Source: Natronobacillus azotifigens (GTDB taxonomy: Bacteria; Bacillota; Bacilli; Bacillales; Amphibacillaceae). Taken from it: a stretch of 64,000 nucleotides of DNA. The stretch is taken from the NCBI RefSeq assembly GCF_026805325.1, contig NZ_JAPRAT010000022.1, forward strand, positions 1 through 64,000, read 5' to 3'. The notes under the pieces were generated by a model. The model ran no database searches. It saw only the letters and a list, made by a program, of their open reading frames with translations, and was not told the origin of the DNA. Position 1 is the stretch's first letter, and each line of letters opens with the position of its first letter. The translations under genes were made by a program, and so were the position numbers. Positions 34,885 through 43,923 of the stretch are shown piece by piece.

Positions 34885-36585
34885 ATGAAAATTAGCGTTA
34901 CGCAGAAAATCACGGCAATTGTTACCATTATCGTTTTTCTTAGTATTAGTGTTCTGGCCATTATTAATTATCGTTCAAGTTACCGTCAAGTTTTACAAGC
35001 AGCTGGTGTGGAATTAACAGGATGTGCAAACATCACAACAGGGATCATTGATCCTGATGCACTTTTGCAATTAGCAAACGGAAATGATACATACTTAGCA
35101 CAAATTGAAGAAGAGATAGAATGGACGATAAATTTAAAAGAAATCTTTGAAACCCATTATATTTTATCTTTAGAGGGAGAAGTATTAGCTGCGGACAGTC
35201 ATTTAAAGGAACAAGGCATATCTAGCGGGGATTTTTTCCCGCTTGATGATGAAGCGATTCACCATATCATGCAAGGCCATAGCTATTATACAGATGTTTA
35301 TGAATTTGGTGGAATGTCCCGAGTAACTGGCTATGCACCAATTTTCCGTGATCATAATCCACAAAATGAAGTAATCGCAATTAATGCAATTGATTTTGAA
35401 GGTTCCATCGTTACTGACCGCACATGGGAAATGACAAAGCCCACAATCATCATCAGCTTACTTTTACCCTTTTTGGCTGCGATCATAACCATCATTTTTG
35501 TACGTAGCATTATCAAGCCAATCAAACCCATCAGTAAACAGGTTAATCAAGTTGCTGACGGTAAACTGAATCTAGAACCGCTTAATATTAAAAGTAAAGA
35601 TGAACTAGGAAGACTTTCTACCGATACCAATCAAATGGTAAGTAAGTTACGTCAAGTTATCCAACATGTCGCCTCAACAGCCCAACAAATTGCTGCAACT
35701 TCTGAACAGTTATTTGCTAGTGCAGAGGATACAAATGCATCAACAGATCGGGTGAACAAAGCGATTCAAGAAGTGGCAAGCGGTGTGGACGAACAATCGG
35801 AATACACACATAGAGCCAATCAAAATCTTACCACGATTGCAAGTCAGATTGACACGATTACAACACAAATTAAAGATGCAACCTCTGCATCCAATCACGC
35901 TGATCAACTATCTCAATCTGGCAGTAAAATCGTTGGTCAAACGATCGAACAAATCAACCAAATTCGCGATAACACCGCGGACATTAGTACCATCACGAAC
36001 AGTTTAAACAACAAAGCAAAAAAGATTGATCAAATTGTTTCGTTAATTACTTCAATCTCTGAACAAACAAATCTACTTGCATTGAATGCTTCTATTGAAG
36101 CAGCACGTGCCGGTGAACACGGAAAAGGATTTTCGGTTGTTGCAGAAGAGGTACGAAAACTAGCTTCTGAAACTGGAAGTGCTACAGAACAAGTAGCTAG
36201 CTTAATTGGAGAAATCCAACAGGAAGCACAGCAATCGGTAGATATCACTGCCAAAGGACAATCTACGGTCGAAAGTGGAATTGATTATATGAACCAAACC
36301 AATGAAGCTTTTACTACCATTTCTGCAACCACATCTGATACGTCAAAACAACTGAATACATTATCAAAAGATTTTGTAACAATTATTGAACAAATGAAAA
36401 ATATTGTTGCGGAAGTAGATGAAATTACATCTATTGCTGAGAAATCGGTTTCCAATACAGAGCAAATTGCTAACTCTGGTAAAGAACAGAAAGCAATGAT
36501 GCAAGACATTACACAAGCATCGAAAGAACTTGCTACAATTGCAGATCAATTACAAGAAAACATTGAAATGTTTGATATTTGTTAA
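34885..36585 (+). CDS. Methyl-accepting chemotaxis protein (second)
   Basis: Chemoreceptor of 566 residues. One helix at about 8-28, a short extracellular sensor to about 185 (Cache-like: [47 protein letters not shown]), a second helix at about 187-208, HAMP, and the signalling bundle with tip [20 protein letters not shown]. The order and length are typical. Monocistronic, with promoter and terminator both visible. Ligand unknown. Confidence 0.93.
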   Translation: MKISVTQKITAIVTIIVFLSISVLAIINYRSSYRQVLQAAGVELTGCANITTGIIDPDALLQLANGNDTYLAQIEEEIEWTINLKEIFETHYILSLEGEVLAADSHLKEQGISSGDFFPLDDEAIHHIMQGHSYYTDVYEFGGMSRVTGYAPIFRDHNPQNEVIAINAIDFEGSIVTDRTWEMTKPTIIISLLLPFLAAIITIIFVRSIIKPIKPISKQVNQVADGKLNLEPLNIKSKDELGRLSTDTNQMVSKLRQVIQHVASTAQQIAATSEQLFASAEDTNASTDRVNKAIQEVASGVDEQSEYTHRANQNLTTIASQIDTITTQIKDATSASNHADQLSQSGSKIVGQTIEQINQIRDNTADISTITNSLNNKAKKIDQIVSLITSISEQTNLLALNASIEAARAGEHGKGFSVVAEEVRKLASETGSATEQVASLIGEIQQEAQQSVDITAKGQSTVESGIDYMNQTNEAFTTISATTSDTSKQLNTLSKDFVTIIEQMKNIVAEVDEITSIAEKSVSNTEQIANSGKEQKAMMQDITQASKELATIADQLQENIEMFDIC

Positions 36586-36600
36586 CAGAGAAACGAAAAG

Positions 36601-36639
36601 CAAGCTCACATTTTCACATTAGAGCTTGTCTTTTTTTTT
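36601..36639 (+). terminator. Terminator of the second chemoreceptor gene
   Basis: CAAGCTC and GAGCTTG form a stem followed by a run of nine T; it abuts the convergent DUF389 gene. Confidence 0.8.
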
Positions 36640-37634
36640 CAAAAAGAAATAAAATAAATAACGACACCCAAGATAATAATAACCATTGCTACAAAAAATA
36701 ACGCCATTTTCCTCGAGGTGTTCGCAGCCTGAATCTCCTGCCAATTGACGGGTTTAATTCCTGTTAACCAAAATACAATAATTGCTGACAACAAGATTGC
36801 ATGGACATTCACTAACAATAACAAGAACGGTGTTAGTATAGTCTGCCATTCCCCAGCACCTACTAACATGCCGAGTACAATGGTTGGAGGTAATAAAGCA
36901 ACCGACACCATAACACCGACCAATGCCTCAGAAACTCTTTTGGCAAAAGATAGTGCTCCTGCTGCTCCTGCTGCTAATGCAAGAATGATATCCATCATTT
37001 CAACATTCGTTCTTGCCAAAAATTCTTCACTATCTAGTGGGATTTCAAAAACAAATCCAAATACAGCAGCTATCGCAAGTGGAACAACAATACCAAAAAG
37101 TGCGGTACTAACTGACCGGCGCATTAATTTATAATCACCTAACAAGGCTGAAAATGCAAGCGAAGTAAACGGGCCGATCAATGGAGCTATAACCATCGCT
37201 CCAATAACGACTGCAGCACTATCTTTTACAATCCCTGTTGTCGCAACAATGGCAGACAGTACTAACATCCATTTGAAATTAACCGTTAAATGACTAGAAG
37301 AGTTAACGACGTTATATAGTTCATGTCTACTCGCTCTTGTAATCTCTGCCTGCTTCTCCTCCTGACTGGGTTCTTCCTCTTCTTCCTCTATATGTGGAAT
37401 ATAGGTGGAAATATTATAAAGAAGTGCCCTTGTTTTCGTATCGTACGATGCCTCTGTTTCTAAAAAATTTAACACACCTTCTGCATGTTGTTTTTCAATT
37501 AGCAATTTAAACACTTGTTCTTGTTCAGAGATACGAGCACGCCATTGAGACAAAATCGAAAAGTTTTCGATCTCTTTTTGAAAGTGTTCTAGCTTATCAT
37601 TTGGTATATAAACTTCTAAAAGTTGTAATTCCAT
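36639..37634 (-). CDS. DUF389 (TIGR00341-like) membrane protein
   Basis: A 331-residue protein with an N-terminal soluble domain (about 1-95), an acidic hinge (EEEEEEPSQEE) and about six to seven membrane helices. The core motifs KDSAAVVIGAMVIAPLIGP and SVALLPPTIVLGMLVGAG are characteristic of DUF389. Function is not established. ATG 37634, with AGAAAGGATG upstream, is chosen; the longer frame to 37685 reads into repeat copy H, which supplies a spurious MKFHFIKH. Confidence 0.88.
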   Translation of the reverse strand: MELQLLEVYIPNDKLEHFQKEIENFSILSQWRARISEQEQVFKLLIEKQHAEGVLNFLETEASYDTKTRALLYNISTYIPHIEEEEEEPSQEEKQAEITRASRHELYNVVNSSSHLTVNFKWMLVLSAIVATTGIVKDSAAVVIGAMVIAPLIGPFTSLAFSALLGDYKLMRRSVSTALFGIVVPLAIAAVFGFVFEIPLDSEEFLARTNVEMMDIILALAAGAAGALSFAKRVSEALVGVMVSVALLPPTIVLGMLVGAGEWQTILTPFLLLLVNVHAILLSAIIVFWLTGIKPVNWQEIQAANTSRKMALFFVAMVIIILGVVIYFISF

Positions 37635-37668
37635 GCTCGCATCCTTTCTGCGAAATAGTAAATGTTTG

Positions 37669-37760
37669 ATAAAGTGAAACTTCAATCAGTGGGGGGTTTT
37701 TAGCTATCCCCCACTAGCTGAACCATTCGAGGTGCTAGCCGTCCGTTACTCCGGGATAAA
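37669..37760 (+). repeat. Two-hairpin element, internally deleted (copy H)
   Basis: ATAAA-bounded 92-bp copy. The first hairpin is intact (TCAATCAGTGGGGGGTTTTT) and the right end TACTCCGGGATAAA is intact, but the second hairpin has been lost by deletion from TACTCC to the matching CTCC near the end. Confidence 0.85.
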
Positions 37761-37906
37761 TTCTAGTATGAGCAAAGGTGAAGGAATCATTCAACCAATA
37801 ATCTTCAACTAAGTTTTTACTATTTTTTAATTGTTCCTATCAATAAGAACTGGTAAAATTACAGCATATGCGTTTCAACTAATTTCGAAAGGAAGATAAT
37901 CGGCTA

Positions 37907-38218
37907 ATGCAGAATCAATACTTTCACCCTTCAATAATCAAAGATATTTCGATTAAGGAATCTGGGGATTTTAATGGTTATCAAATTTTTTTCACAATAA
38001 AAGATCAAAGATTTCAATTTTTGGTTGGAAACAGTACTGCATTCTTTCCTTTAGCAGTTAAGCATTTTTTTCAGTCACATGAACAATGTACTTTATGCCA
38101 AGATACGATTCCCGCTGTACCGATTGGTCAACTACCCTGTACATATTTACAAACACGACAAGACGCGTTACTAGAATTTCTTCAAAACGATCTACAAAAA
38201 TATAAGGAACATCAATAA
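37907..38218 (+). CDS. Conserved-looking 103-residue protein with CxxC
   Basis: A soluble protein of 103 residues with its own terminator. It contains an N-terminal beta-like part (DISIKESGDFNGYQIFFTI, QRFQFLVGN) and a possible metal or redox motif EQCTLCQDTIP. Not recognised. The start follows AAAGGAAG by about ten bases. It is transcribed towards the third chemoreceptor but separated by a terminator. Confidence 0.6.
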   Translation: MQNQYFHPSIIKDISIKESGDFNGYQIFFTIKDQRFQFLVGNSTAFFPLAVKHFFQSHEQCTLCQDTIPAVPIGQLPCTYLQTRQDALLEFLQNDLQKYKEHQ

Positions 38219-38219
38219 T

Positions 38220-38252
38220 CGATCTTTATCCTTAACTGGTAGATCGTTTTTT
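38220..38252 (+). terminator. Terminator after the CxxC protein gene
   Basis: CGATCT and AGATCG with a TTTTTT tail. Confidence 0.7.
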
Positions 38253-38269
38253 ATTTCTGTCGCGAAAAA

Positions 38270-38373
38270 TGTCGAACTTAAAAAATACTATATCCTATTA
38301 AAAATATAGCTTCAAAAATATTTGATGCCAAAATTTTATAATTACCTATTCACATTTGGCGAAAAATGTCGAA
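38270..38373 (+). promoter_or_regulatory. Two Spo0A-like boxes before the third chemoreceptor
   Basis: GCGAAAAATGTCGAA is repeated exactly, with TGTCGAA cores at 38270 and 38367. The shared 15 bp is longer than the 7-bp consensus, which argues against coincidence. A TATAAT lies between them at 38337 with no good -35. Confidence 0.45.
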
Positions 38374-38443
38374 ATAACAAGAAAGGCCTTTAGAATTTCA
38401 GGAGTAACCCTAAAAAGACATCTCAGAAAGGGAATGATATAAA

Positions 38444-39961
38444 TTGAATAAAAATAAGTTAATGCTCGTCCTTACTACTACTGTTGTCCTAATCTCATTG
38501 CTTGTACAAGCACTTCACCATTTTGAAATAATTATTCCGATGCATGGACATATCCACTTTCCAGATTATTATAATTTTGTTTCCGTAATTATTGCTAGTG
38601 TACCAATTCTACTTCTGGCTGGCACAATTTTTTGTTTTCTTAGAAAAAAAGATCACAGACTCATCCCATTATTGGTTACTTTGACGTTAACTTTTGCGAG
38701 CATTAGCACCATTTCCGGTGGTGCCGGTATGGTTGAATACCACTTCGCCCTGTTTATGGCAGTGGCAATTTTAGCATACTATGAAAAAATTCAATTGATC
38801 TTATTAATGACTGGAATTTTTGTATTGCAACACGTTCTCGGATTTATCATTCCAGCATTCACCGTTTTTGTTTTTGGAGTACATGAATATACTTTTACCA
38901 TGATATTAATTCATGCCATATTCTTAGGCATTACTGCTGGAGCTACGATATGGCAAATTCATGCAAAGCAAAAACATGTGGCATTATTACAAGCAGAGAA
39001 CGAAAAGAGTACTTCCACAATTAATGAAATGATCGGGCAATTAAAAAATACAAGTGGAAAAGTACTCGATACGGTTCATCACTTAAATGACAGTTCACAA
39101 GAGTCACAGGTAATGAGTAGCGAAATAACGGCAACCATACAACAAATGGCCACTGGTGCAAATAATCAACGTAACATGGCAAATGACAGTGAAGCATTGC
39201 TAGAAGAAATGGCAAAAGGCGTGGAGCAAATTGCAACGAGTGCTTCTTTTGTTGTAGAAGCTTCCAGTCAAACAACCGAAGAAGCAAATCGAGGGAAAAG
39301 CACGGTTCAAAAAACGATTCATCAAATAGATACTATTTCACATGCTTTTGAAGAATTATCCAACGTCGTTACCAATTTAGAAAAACGTTCATTTGAGATT
39401 ACAGAAATCATTTCCGTAATCTCTGAAATTTCTGCACAAACTAACTTACTGGCGTTAAATGCGGCGATTGAAGCGGCTCGAGCTGGTGAATCAGGGAAAG
39501 GTTTTGCTGTCGTTGCCGATGAGGTTAGAAAACTAGCAGAGCAATCAGAACAGTCGGTTGAAAAGGTTGGGAATTTAGTTAGAGAAATTCAAGCAGACAC
39601 AGATAGTGCAACAAAATCTATGCAATCTGGCTCTATTGAGGTTAAAGAAGGAATTGCATTAGTGAATCAAACCGGAGATCTTTTTGAACGAATTATTGTA
39701 GCAACGGAAGACGTTTATAAACAGATCCATGAAACAGCTGCGATATCTGAACAATTATCTGCTGGATCTGACCAAGTATTGACCTCTGTAAAGGAAATGA
39801 CTAATGTCGCTCAACAAACGGCTACAAGTAGCGATCATGCAGCCAAAGTATCCGAGAAACAAGTAAAATCTGTCGACAATATCAACGTAATTGCCAATTC
39901 TTTAAACAATCTCGTTGATGAATTAAACGCACTGACTTTAGGTCTTAGTAGAAAACCTTAA
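38444..39961 (+). CDS. Chemoreceptor with six-helix His-rich membrane domain
   Basis: A 505-residue MCP without an extracellular sensor. Residues 1-170 form about six membrane helices with many His: [45 protein letters not shown]. This HxH/EYHF/QH pattern recurs in bacterial receptors and kinases and suggests a metal, haem or quinone site in the membrane (inference). The rest is a cytoplasmic signalling bundle with tip [20 protein letters not shown]; a HAMP domain is not evident. Start is TTG 38444 after AGAAAGGG. Confidence 0.9.
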   Translation: MNKNKLMLVLTTTVVLISLLVQALHHFEIIIPMHGHIHFPDYYNFVSVIIASVPILLLAGTIFCFLRKKDHRLIPLLVTLTLTFASISTISGGAGMVEYHFALFMAVAILAYYEKIQLILLMTGIFVLQHVLGFIIPAFTVFVFGVHEYTFTMILIHAIFLGITAGATIWQIHAKQKHVALLQAENEKSTSTINEMIGQLKNTSGKVLDTVHHLNDSSQESQVMSSEITATIQQMATGANNQRNMANDSEALLEEMAKGVEQIATSASFVVEASSQTTEEANRGKSTVQKTIHQIDTISHAFEELSNVVTNLEKRSFEITEIISVISEISAQTNLLALNAAIEAARAGESGKGFAVVADEVRKLAEQSEQSVEKVGNLVREIQADTDSATKSMQSGSIEVKEGIALVNQTGDLFERIIVATEDVYKQIHETAAISEQLSAGSDQVLTSVKEMTNVAQQTATSSDHAAKVSEKQVKSVDNINVIANSLNNLVDELNALTLGLSRKP

Positions 39962-40195
39962 GTTAACTAATTAGGGCTTGACTATTTTTTAGTATTTGCG
40001 TACAGTCTCCTGACTAGTGCGCATTTTTTATGGTTTTATTTTTGCAAGTAAGGAGCAATAGCTATTCTTCTTTCTAATGCGCCATACGACCGAGAAATCA
40101 ATTAGGGAAAGATGAATTTTGAATTTCCAGGCATGCACCCATCAAATAATCCCAACATAAGCTAAGTTAGATCATCTTTCAAAGGGGCGTTTGTC

Positions 40196-41290
40196 ATGAC
40201 TGGAAAAACAATAAATTATTACGCTGGTGGAAATACAGCAAAAGGTTTTTATGACCTGATGGAATCAAATTTGCAAGGAATGAATCACATCATTATTTTG
40301 CAAAGCGGGCCTGATAATGCAAAGTCTAAAATTATGGAGAAACTGGCTGATACTTGGGGAAGCAAAGGGTTTGACTTGGAAATCATTCATAGCGCATCGA
40401 ACAACGAGTCTTATGATGGCATCATATTCCCACAAGTTAAGTGGGCAATTGTTGACGGTTCCACTCCTTATCACATTCAACCAAAAGCAATTGGAGCGAT
40501 CGAACAATATATGAATTTAGGAAGCGCTTGGAATACATCTTTATTGATAAATCACCGAGAAGCTATATTAGCCTTAGAAAGTCAAAAGAAAGAGGTTATT
40601 CAATTGGCTTATGATTCATTTAAAAAAGGACTGCGAATTCATGATGATTTAGAAGATATCTACATTAAAGAAATGAATTTTAGTAAAGCAAACGAACTTA
40701 CGAACGAATTAAATAATAAGATCTTCCTTGGCAAACAAAGTGAATCGAAGAAATCAGAGATAAAACATCGTTTTTTTGGTGCTTCAACGCCAGAAGGAGT
40801 CATCGATTTTATTCCCAATATTACAGATGGATTGTCCAAACGCTTTTTTATCAAAGGACGTGCAGGGACAGGGAAATCTACCTTATTGAAAAAAATCGCA
40901 ACTACTGCTGAGGAAAGAAATTTTAATGTAGAGATGTACCACTGTGGCTTTGATCCAGACAGCATCGACATGGTAATTATTCGAGAACTTGGCATTTGCG
41001 TGTTTGATAGCACGGACCCACATGAATATTTCCCAAATCGGCATGGCGATGAAATTATTGATTTGTATGAGAAGACTGTATCCCCTGGTACGGACGAAAG
41101 ATACGAAATCGAAATTCAATCTGTAACGAAAAGGTATAAACAACGAATGAAAGAAGGAATCAATTATTTACAAGAAGCAAAAGACCTTGATGATCAATTA
41201 AAGAACATTTATCTAACTGCAACAGACTTTTCCGTTATCGATGATCTTTATGAGAAAATCAATACTTCATTGGAAGCACTAACAGAGTAA
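40196..41290 (+). CDS. P-loop protein with duplicated NTPase halves
   Basis: A 364-residue cytoplasmic protein built from two similar halves (about 1-180 and 185-364). The second half has a clear Walker A, FIKGRAGTGKSTLLKKIA. At the matching place in the first half, LQSGPDNAKSKIMEKLA has lost the GKS/T signature, so only one site should bind ATP. The halves share patterns such as DLEIIHSASNNESYDGIIFP and NVEMYHCGFDPDSIDMVII. I associate it with the PRK06851-type proteins of spore formers, function unknown. AAAGGGGCG precedes the ATG. Confidence 0.75.
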   Translation: MTGKTINYYAGGNTAKGFYDLMESNLQGMNHIIILQSGPDNAKSKIMEKLADTWGSKGFDLEIIHSASNNESYDGIIFPQVKWAIVDGSTPYHIQPKAIGAIEQYMNLGSAWNTSLLINHREAILALESQKKEVIQLAYDSFKKGLRIHDDLEDIYIKEMNFSKANELTNELNNKIFLGKQSESKKSEIKHRFFGASTPEGVIDFIPNITDGLSKRFFIKGRAGTGKSTLLKKIATTAEERNFNVEMYHCGFDPDSIDMVIIRELGICVFDSTDPHEYFPNRHGDEIIDLYEKTVSPGTDERYEIEIQSVTKRYKQRMKEGINYLQEAKDLDDQLKNIYLTATDFSVIDDLYEKINTSLEALTE

Positions 41291-41471
41291 AAATAGAGAA
41301 AATCCGACAGAACCACAAACAACCACTTCCCAAGTGTGCTGCCTTAATAACAGAATTATCTGTACGCGAGCCAGTACCTGACAGCTTCTTCTAGATTCTC
41401 TTGGTAATGCTTAACTGCTGAATCGAGAGGGAAAAATTTTTCGGTGTGACCACACATAATTCATGGGAAAA

Positions 41472-41510
41472 CTCCACATTCTAAAGAGATCACTTTTTAG
41501 AATGGTGGAG
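41472..41510 (+). promoter_or_regulatory. 14-bp hairpin burying the ribosome site of the NhaC gene
   Basis: CTCCACATTCTAAA (41472-41485) pairs with TTTAGAATGGTGGAG (41496-41510) through 14 base pairs with one bulged G. The 3' arm contains the Shine-Dalgarno GGTGGAG, six bases before the TTG start. There is no T-run, so it is not a terminator. It looks like a translational on/off element or RNA thermometer (inference). Confidence 0.7.
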
Positions 41511-41515
41511 ATATT

Positions 41516-42928
41516 TTGGAACCAAGTTGGCTATCTATCCTTCCTTTTTTAATTGTTATACCTGTAGCGATGATTACAAAACAAGTACTACCAGGTTTGA
41601 TTTTGGGCTTGCTAGTTGGCTCTTACTTAATATCACCACATATTATTGGTGGAATACAAATGATGCTTACGTATGTCGTGCAAGCACTCATTGATGAAAA
41701 TAATATTAAAATAATTGTTTTCCTTTATGTTTTCTCAGGTTTAACTGGCATGATGAAAATGACTGGTGGTATTAAAGGGTTTGTTGAAAAATCCGCGGAA
41801 AAAATCACGACAAAAAAACAAGCGCTGATTCTTACCTATATCTCAACGATCGGTACCTTTAGTGCACCTACTTTTCGATTTGTGACGATTGCGCCAATTA
41901 TGAAAGCATTATTAAAAAAAGTCAAAATGTCAACAAAAGAACTTGGATTTGTTATTGAAACAACTGCAACACCAATCATTGTTTTAATACCCGTAGCAAC
42001 TGCTTTTGTAGGATACATGGTGTCTGTGATTCAAATCTCTACAGAATCTAGTGGCGTTGACATAGATCCTTATCGACTGTTCATTCAAAGTATTCCATTT
42101 AATTTTTTTGCGATCGTTATTATCTTACTTGGTATCTATTTAAGTTTTTTCCATCCTTCGCACACGGATGCACCAACAAAAATCGAAGACCCACAGGATG
42201 ATTCAACGAGTGACTGGCATGAATGTCATCCCGCTGTTCATAAAGATTTACCGAGCAAACCTTTTAATCTGTTATTGCCTATCGTACTAGTTATTGGTTT
42301 TACATTGTTTTTAACATGGTGGGATGGACAAAGCGAGGGGTATGACTTTTTTGAAGCATTTATTCACGCTGATGTACTAGAAGCAATGGTCGTGGCCGTT
42401 GTGATTACGATGTTTTTATCGATCATCTTCTATCGATTTCAGCGTTTTCAGTTAGGGAACTTGATCAATGCCTTTATTATTGGCGGGAATGACTTGATGT
42501 CGGTGATCGTGTTATTATCTGTTGTTTGGGGATTATCTGCGGTCACTAGTGATTTGGGCTTTTCAGCTTTTATTACTACCTACACTGACTGGATTCCGTC
42601 AATGTTTATTGCACCATTAATGTTTTTGTTCGGAGCAGCAATATCTTATTTCATCGGATCTGCCTGGGGAACTTGGGGGATCTTAATGCCTTTAGGAATA
42701 TCTTTGGCATTGTCTGTTGATGTTTCGCTACCATTGATTATCGGAACCGTTTTTGCTAGTGGATCATTTGGGGCCTTCGCTTCCCCACTTAGTGATGATA
42801 CGAACACCTTGGCTAACATTCTTGATTTAACCGTAATGGATTATGCAAAGTTCAAGTTAAAACCAGCTCTAATTGCAGCAGGTATCACTACTATCCTCTA
42901 CACTTGTGTGACATTTCTTTTTTCGTGA
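41516..42928 (+). CDS. NhaC family sodium/proton antiporter
   Basis: Antiporter of 470 residues with about 11-12 membrane helices; exchanges Na+ (or, in MleN-type members, malate/lactate) for protons, useful in saline or alkaline places. Family segments are VLPGLILGLLVGSYLIS, TISTIGTFSAPTFRFVTIA-like loop, IGSAWGTWGILMPLGISLA and FASGSFGAFASPLSDDTNTL. The TTG start follows GGTGGAG, which is locked in a hairpin. Substrate ion cannot be assigned from sequence alone. Confidence 0.88.
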   Translation: MEPSWLSILPFLIVIPVAMITKQVLPGLILGLLVGSYLISPHIIGGIQMMLTYVVQALIDENNIKIIVFLYVFSGLTGMMKMTGGIKGFVEKSAEKITTKKQALILTYISTIGTFSAPTFRFVTIAPIMKALLKKVKMSTKELGFVIETTATPIIVLIPVATAFVGYMVSVIQISTESSGVDIDPYRLFIQSIPFNFFAIVIILLGIYLSFFHPSHTDAPTKIEDPQDDSTSDWHECHPAVHKDLPSKPFNLLLPIVLVIGFTLFLTWWDGQSEGYDFFEAFIHADVLEAMVVAVVITMFLSIIFYRFQRFQLGNLINAFIIGGNDLMSVIVLLSVVWGLSAVTSDLGFSAFITTYTDWIPSMFIAPLMFLFGAAISYFIGSAWGTWGILMPLGISLALSVDVSLPLIIGTVFASGSFGAFASPLSDDTNTLANILDLTVMDYAKFKLKPALIAAGITTILYTCVTFLFS

Positions 42929-42955
42929 TTTGTTTTTCCGTTATCAAAATAGAGA

Positions 42956-42990
42956 AAAACCTACACTCTTCATTTGAATGTAGGTTTTTT
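42956..42990 (+). terminator. Terminator of the NhaC gene
   Basis: AAACCTACA and TGTAGGTTT stem with TTTTTT. Confidence 0.9.
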
Positions 42991-43092
42991 GTTCATTATA
43001 CAAGAACACAAGCTTCTGTTGGCATTTAATGTTCAACTTTCCTTTCCCATTAACATTACATATCATAGGATTGTTTTAATGTTTTAATGTTA

Positions 43093-43848
43093 TCAGCTGA
43101 AAATCTTTGCTTTTTCTTCGAACATAGAAAGAGCCTGATCTGGGTAATCTGTTATGATCGCATCTACTTCTAAAGAAGATAATCTTTTCATTTTTTCGCT
43201 ATCATTTACCGTCCAAACTCTTGTCTTATTTCGATACTTTCTCAAGCTATTTGCTTGCTGTAAATATAAGTTTTGCTCCAAATGAATACTATCCAGGTGA
43301 AACGTTGCAAGATAATCATCAATTCCTGGTATTGGTTGGTGAAGTAACCAAGCGATTTCAACAGAAGGATCCAGTTTTTTTAAGCGTATTAAACTTGGTA
43401 GATGAAAGGAAGAATAAACTACTTTTCTTCCTCTTCCATATTTTCTTACTGCATTTACTATTAACTCTTCTATACCATGATAAGGAAATACGTATGTTTT
43501 TAATTCTATATTAAGTGCTGTCTGCTCGGGTGCTAACAAGTCTAATACTTCTTTCAGGGTGGGGATTAATTCATTGTTCCAATCAGCTTGATAATTCGGA
43601 AGATAGGAAAATACTTCTCCAGCGCTTAGTAATTTCAACTCTTGAGCTGTTAAATCCTTTATATAACCTGTTCCGTTTGTCGTTCGATCCACCGTTTCAT
43701 CGTGCATAATCATTATTTCATGATCTTTGGACATGTGCACATCAATTTCAATTCCATCTACTCCTAATTCCATTGCTTTCCCAATCCCTAATAACGTATT
43801 CTCTGGATAAGCGCCCTTCCAGCCTCGATGCCCATATATTTTTGTCAT
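43093..43848 (-). CDS. Glycerophosphodiester phosphodiesterase
   Basis: Cytoplasmic UgpQ-like enzyme splitting glycerophosphodiesters to glycerol 3-phosphate and an alcohol. Of 251 residues: GHRGWKGAYPENTLLGI, GIEIDVHMSKDHEIMIMHDE and RTTNGTG are the GDPD active-site blocks; NIELKT and WTVND complete the barrel. No signal peptide, so it acts after import. It is the last gene of a Ugp-type operon, which supports glycerophosphodiesters as the imported substrate. Confidence 0.93.
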   Translation of the reverse strand: MTKIYGHRGWKGAYPENTLLGIGKAMELGVDGIEIDVHMSKDHEIMIMHDETVDRTTNGTGYIKDLTAQELKLLSAGEVFSYLPNYQADWNNELIPTLKEVLDLLAPEQTALNIELKTYVFPYHGIEELIVNAVRKYGRGRKVVYSSFHLPSLIRLKKLDPSVEIAWLLHQPIPGIDDYLATFHLDSIHLEQNLYLQQANSLRKYRNKTRVWTVNDSEKMKRLSSLEVDAIITDYPDQALSMFEEKAKIFS

Positions 43849-43876
43849 AAATTAACCTCCATCTTAATTATTTTAA

Positions 43877-43903
43877 AGGGAAGGTGTCGATGCACACCTC
43901 CCC
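43877..43903 (-). terminator. Hairpin between ugpB and the GDPD gene
   Basis: On the minus strand GGGGAGGTGT and ACACCTTCCC form a stem followed by TTTAAAAT. It may stabilise the upstream message or lower GDPD expression. Confidence 0.55.
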
Positions 43904-43923
43904 CAATTAATTCTTACATTTTT

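Noticed and set aside
37635-37685. N-terminal extension of the DUF389 protein beginning MKFHFIKH
   Set aside because: The extension is read from the end of repeat copy H; the ATG at 37634 has the proper ribosome site.
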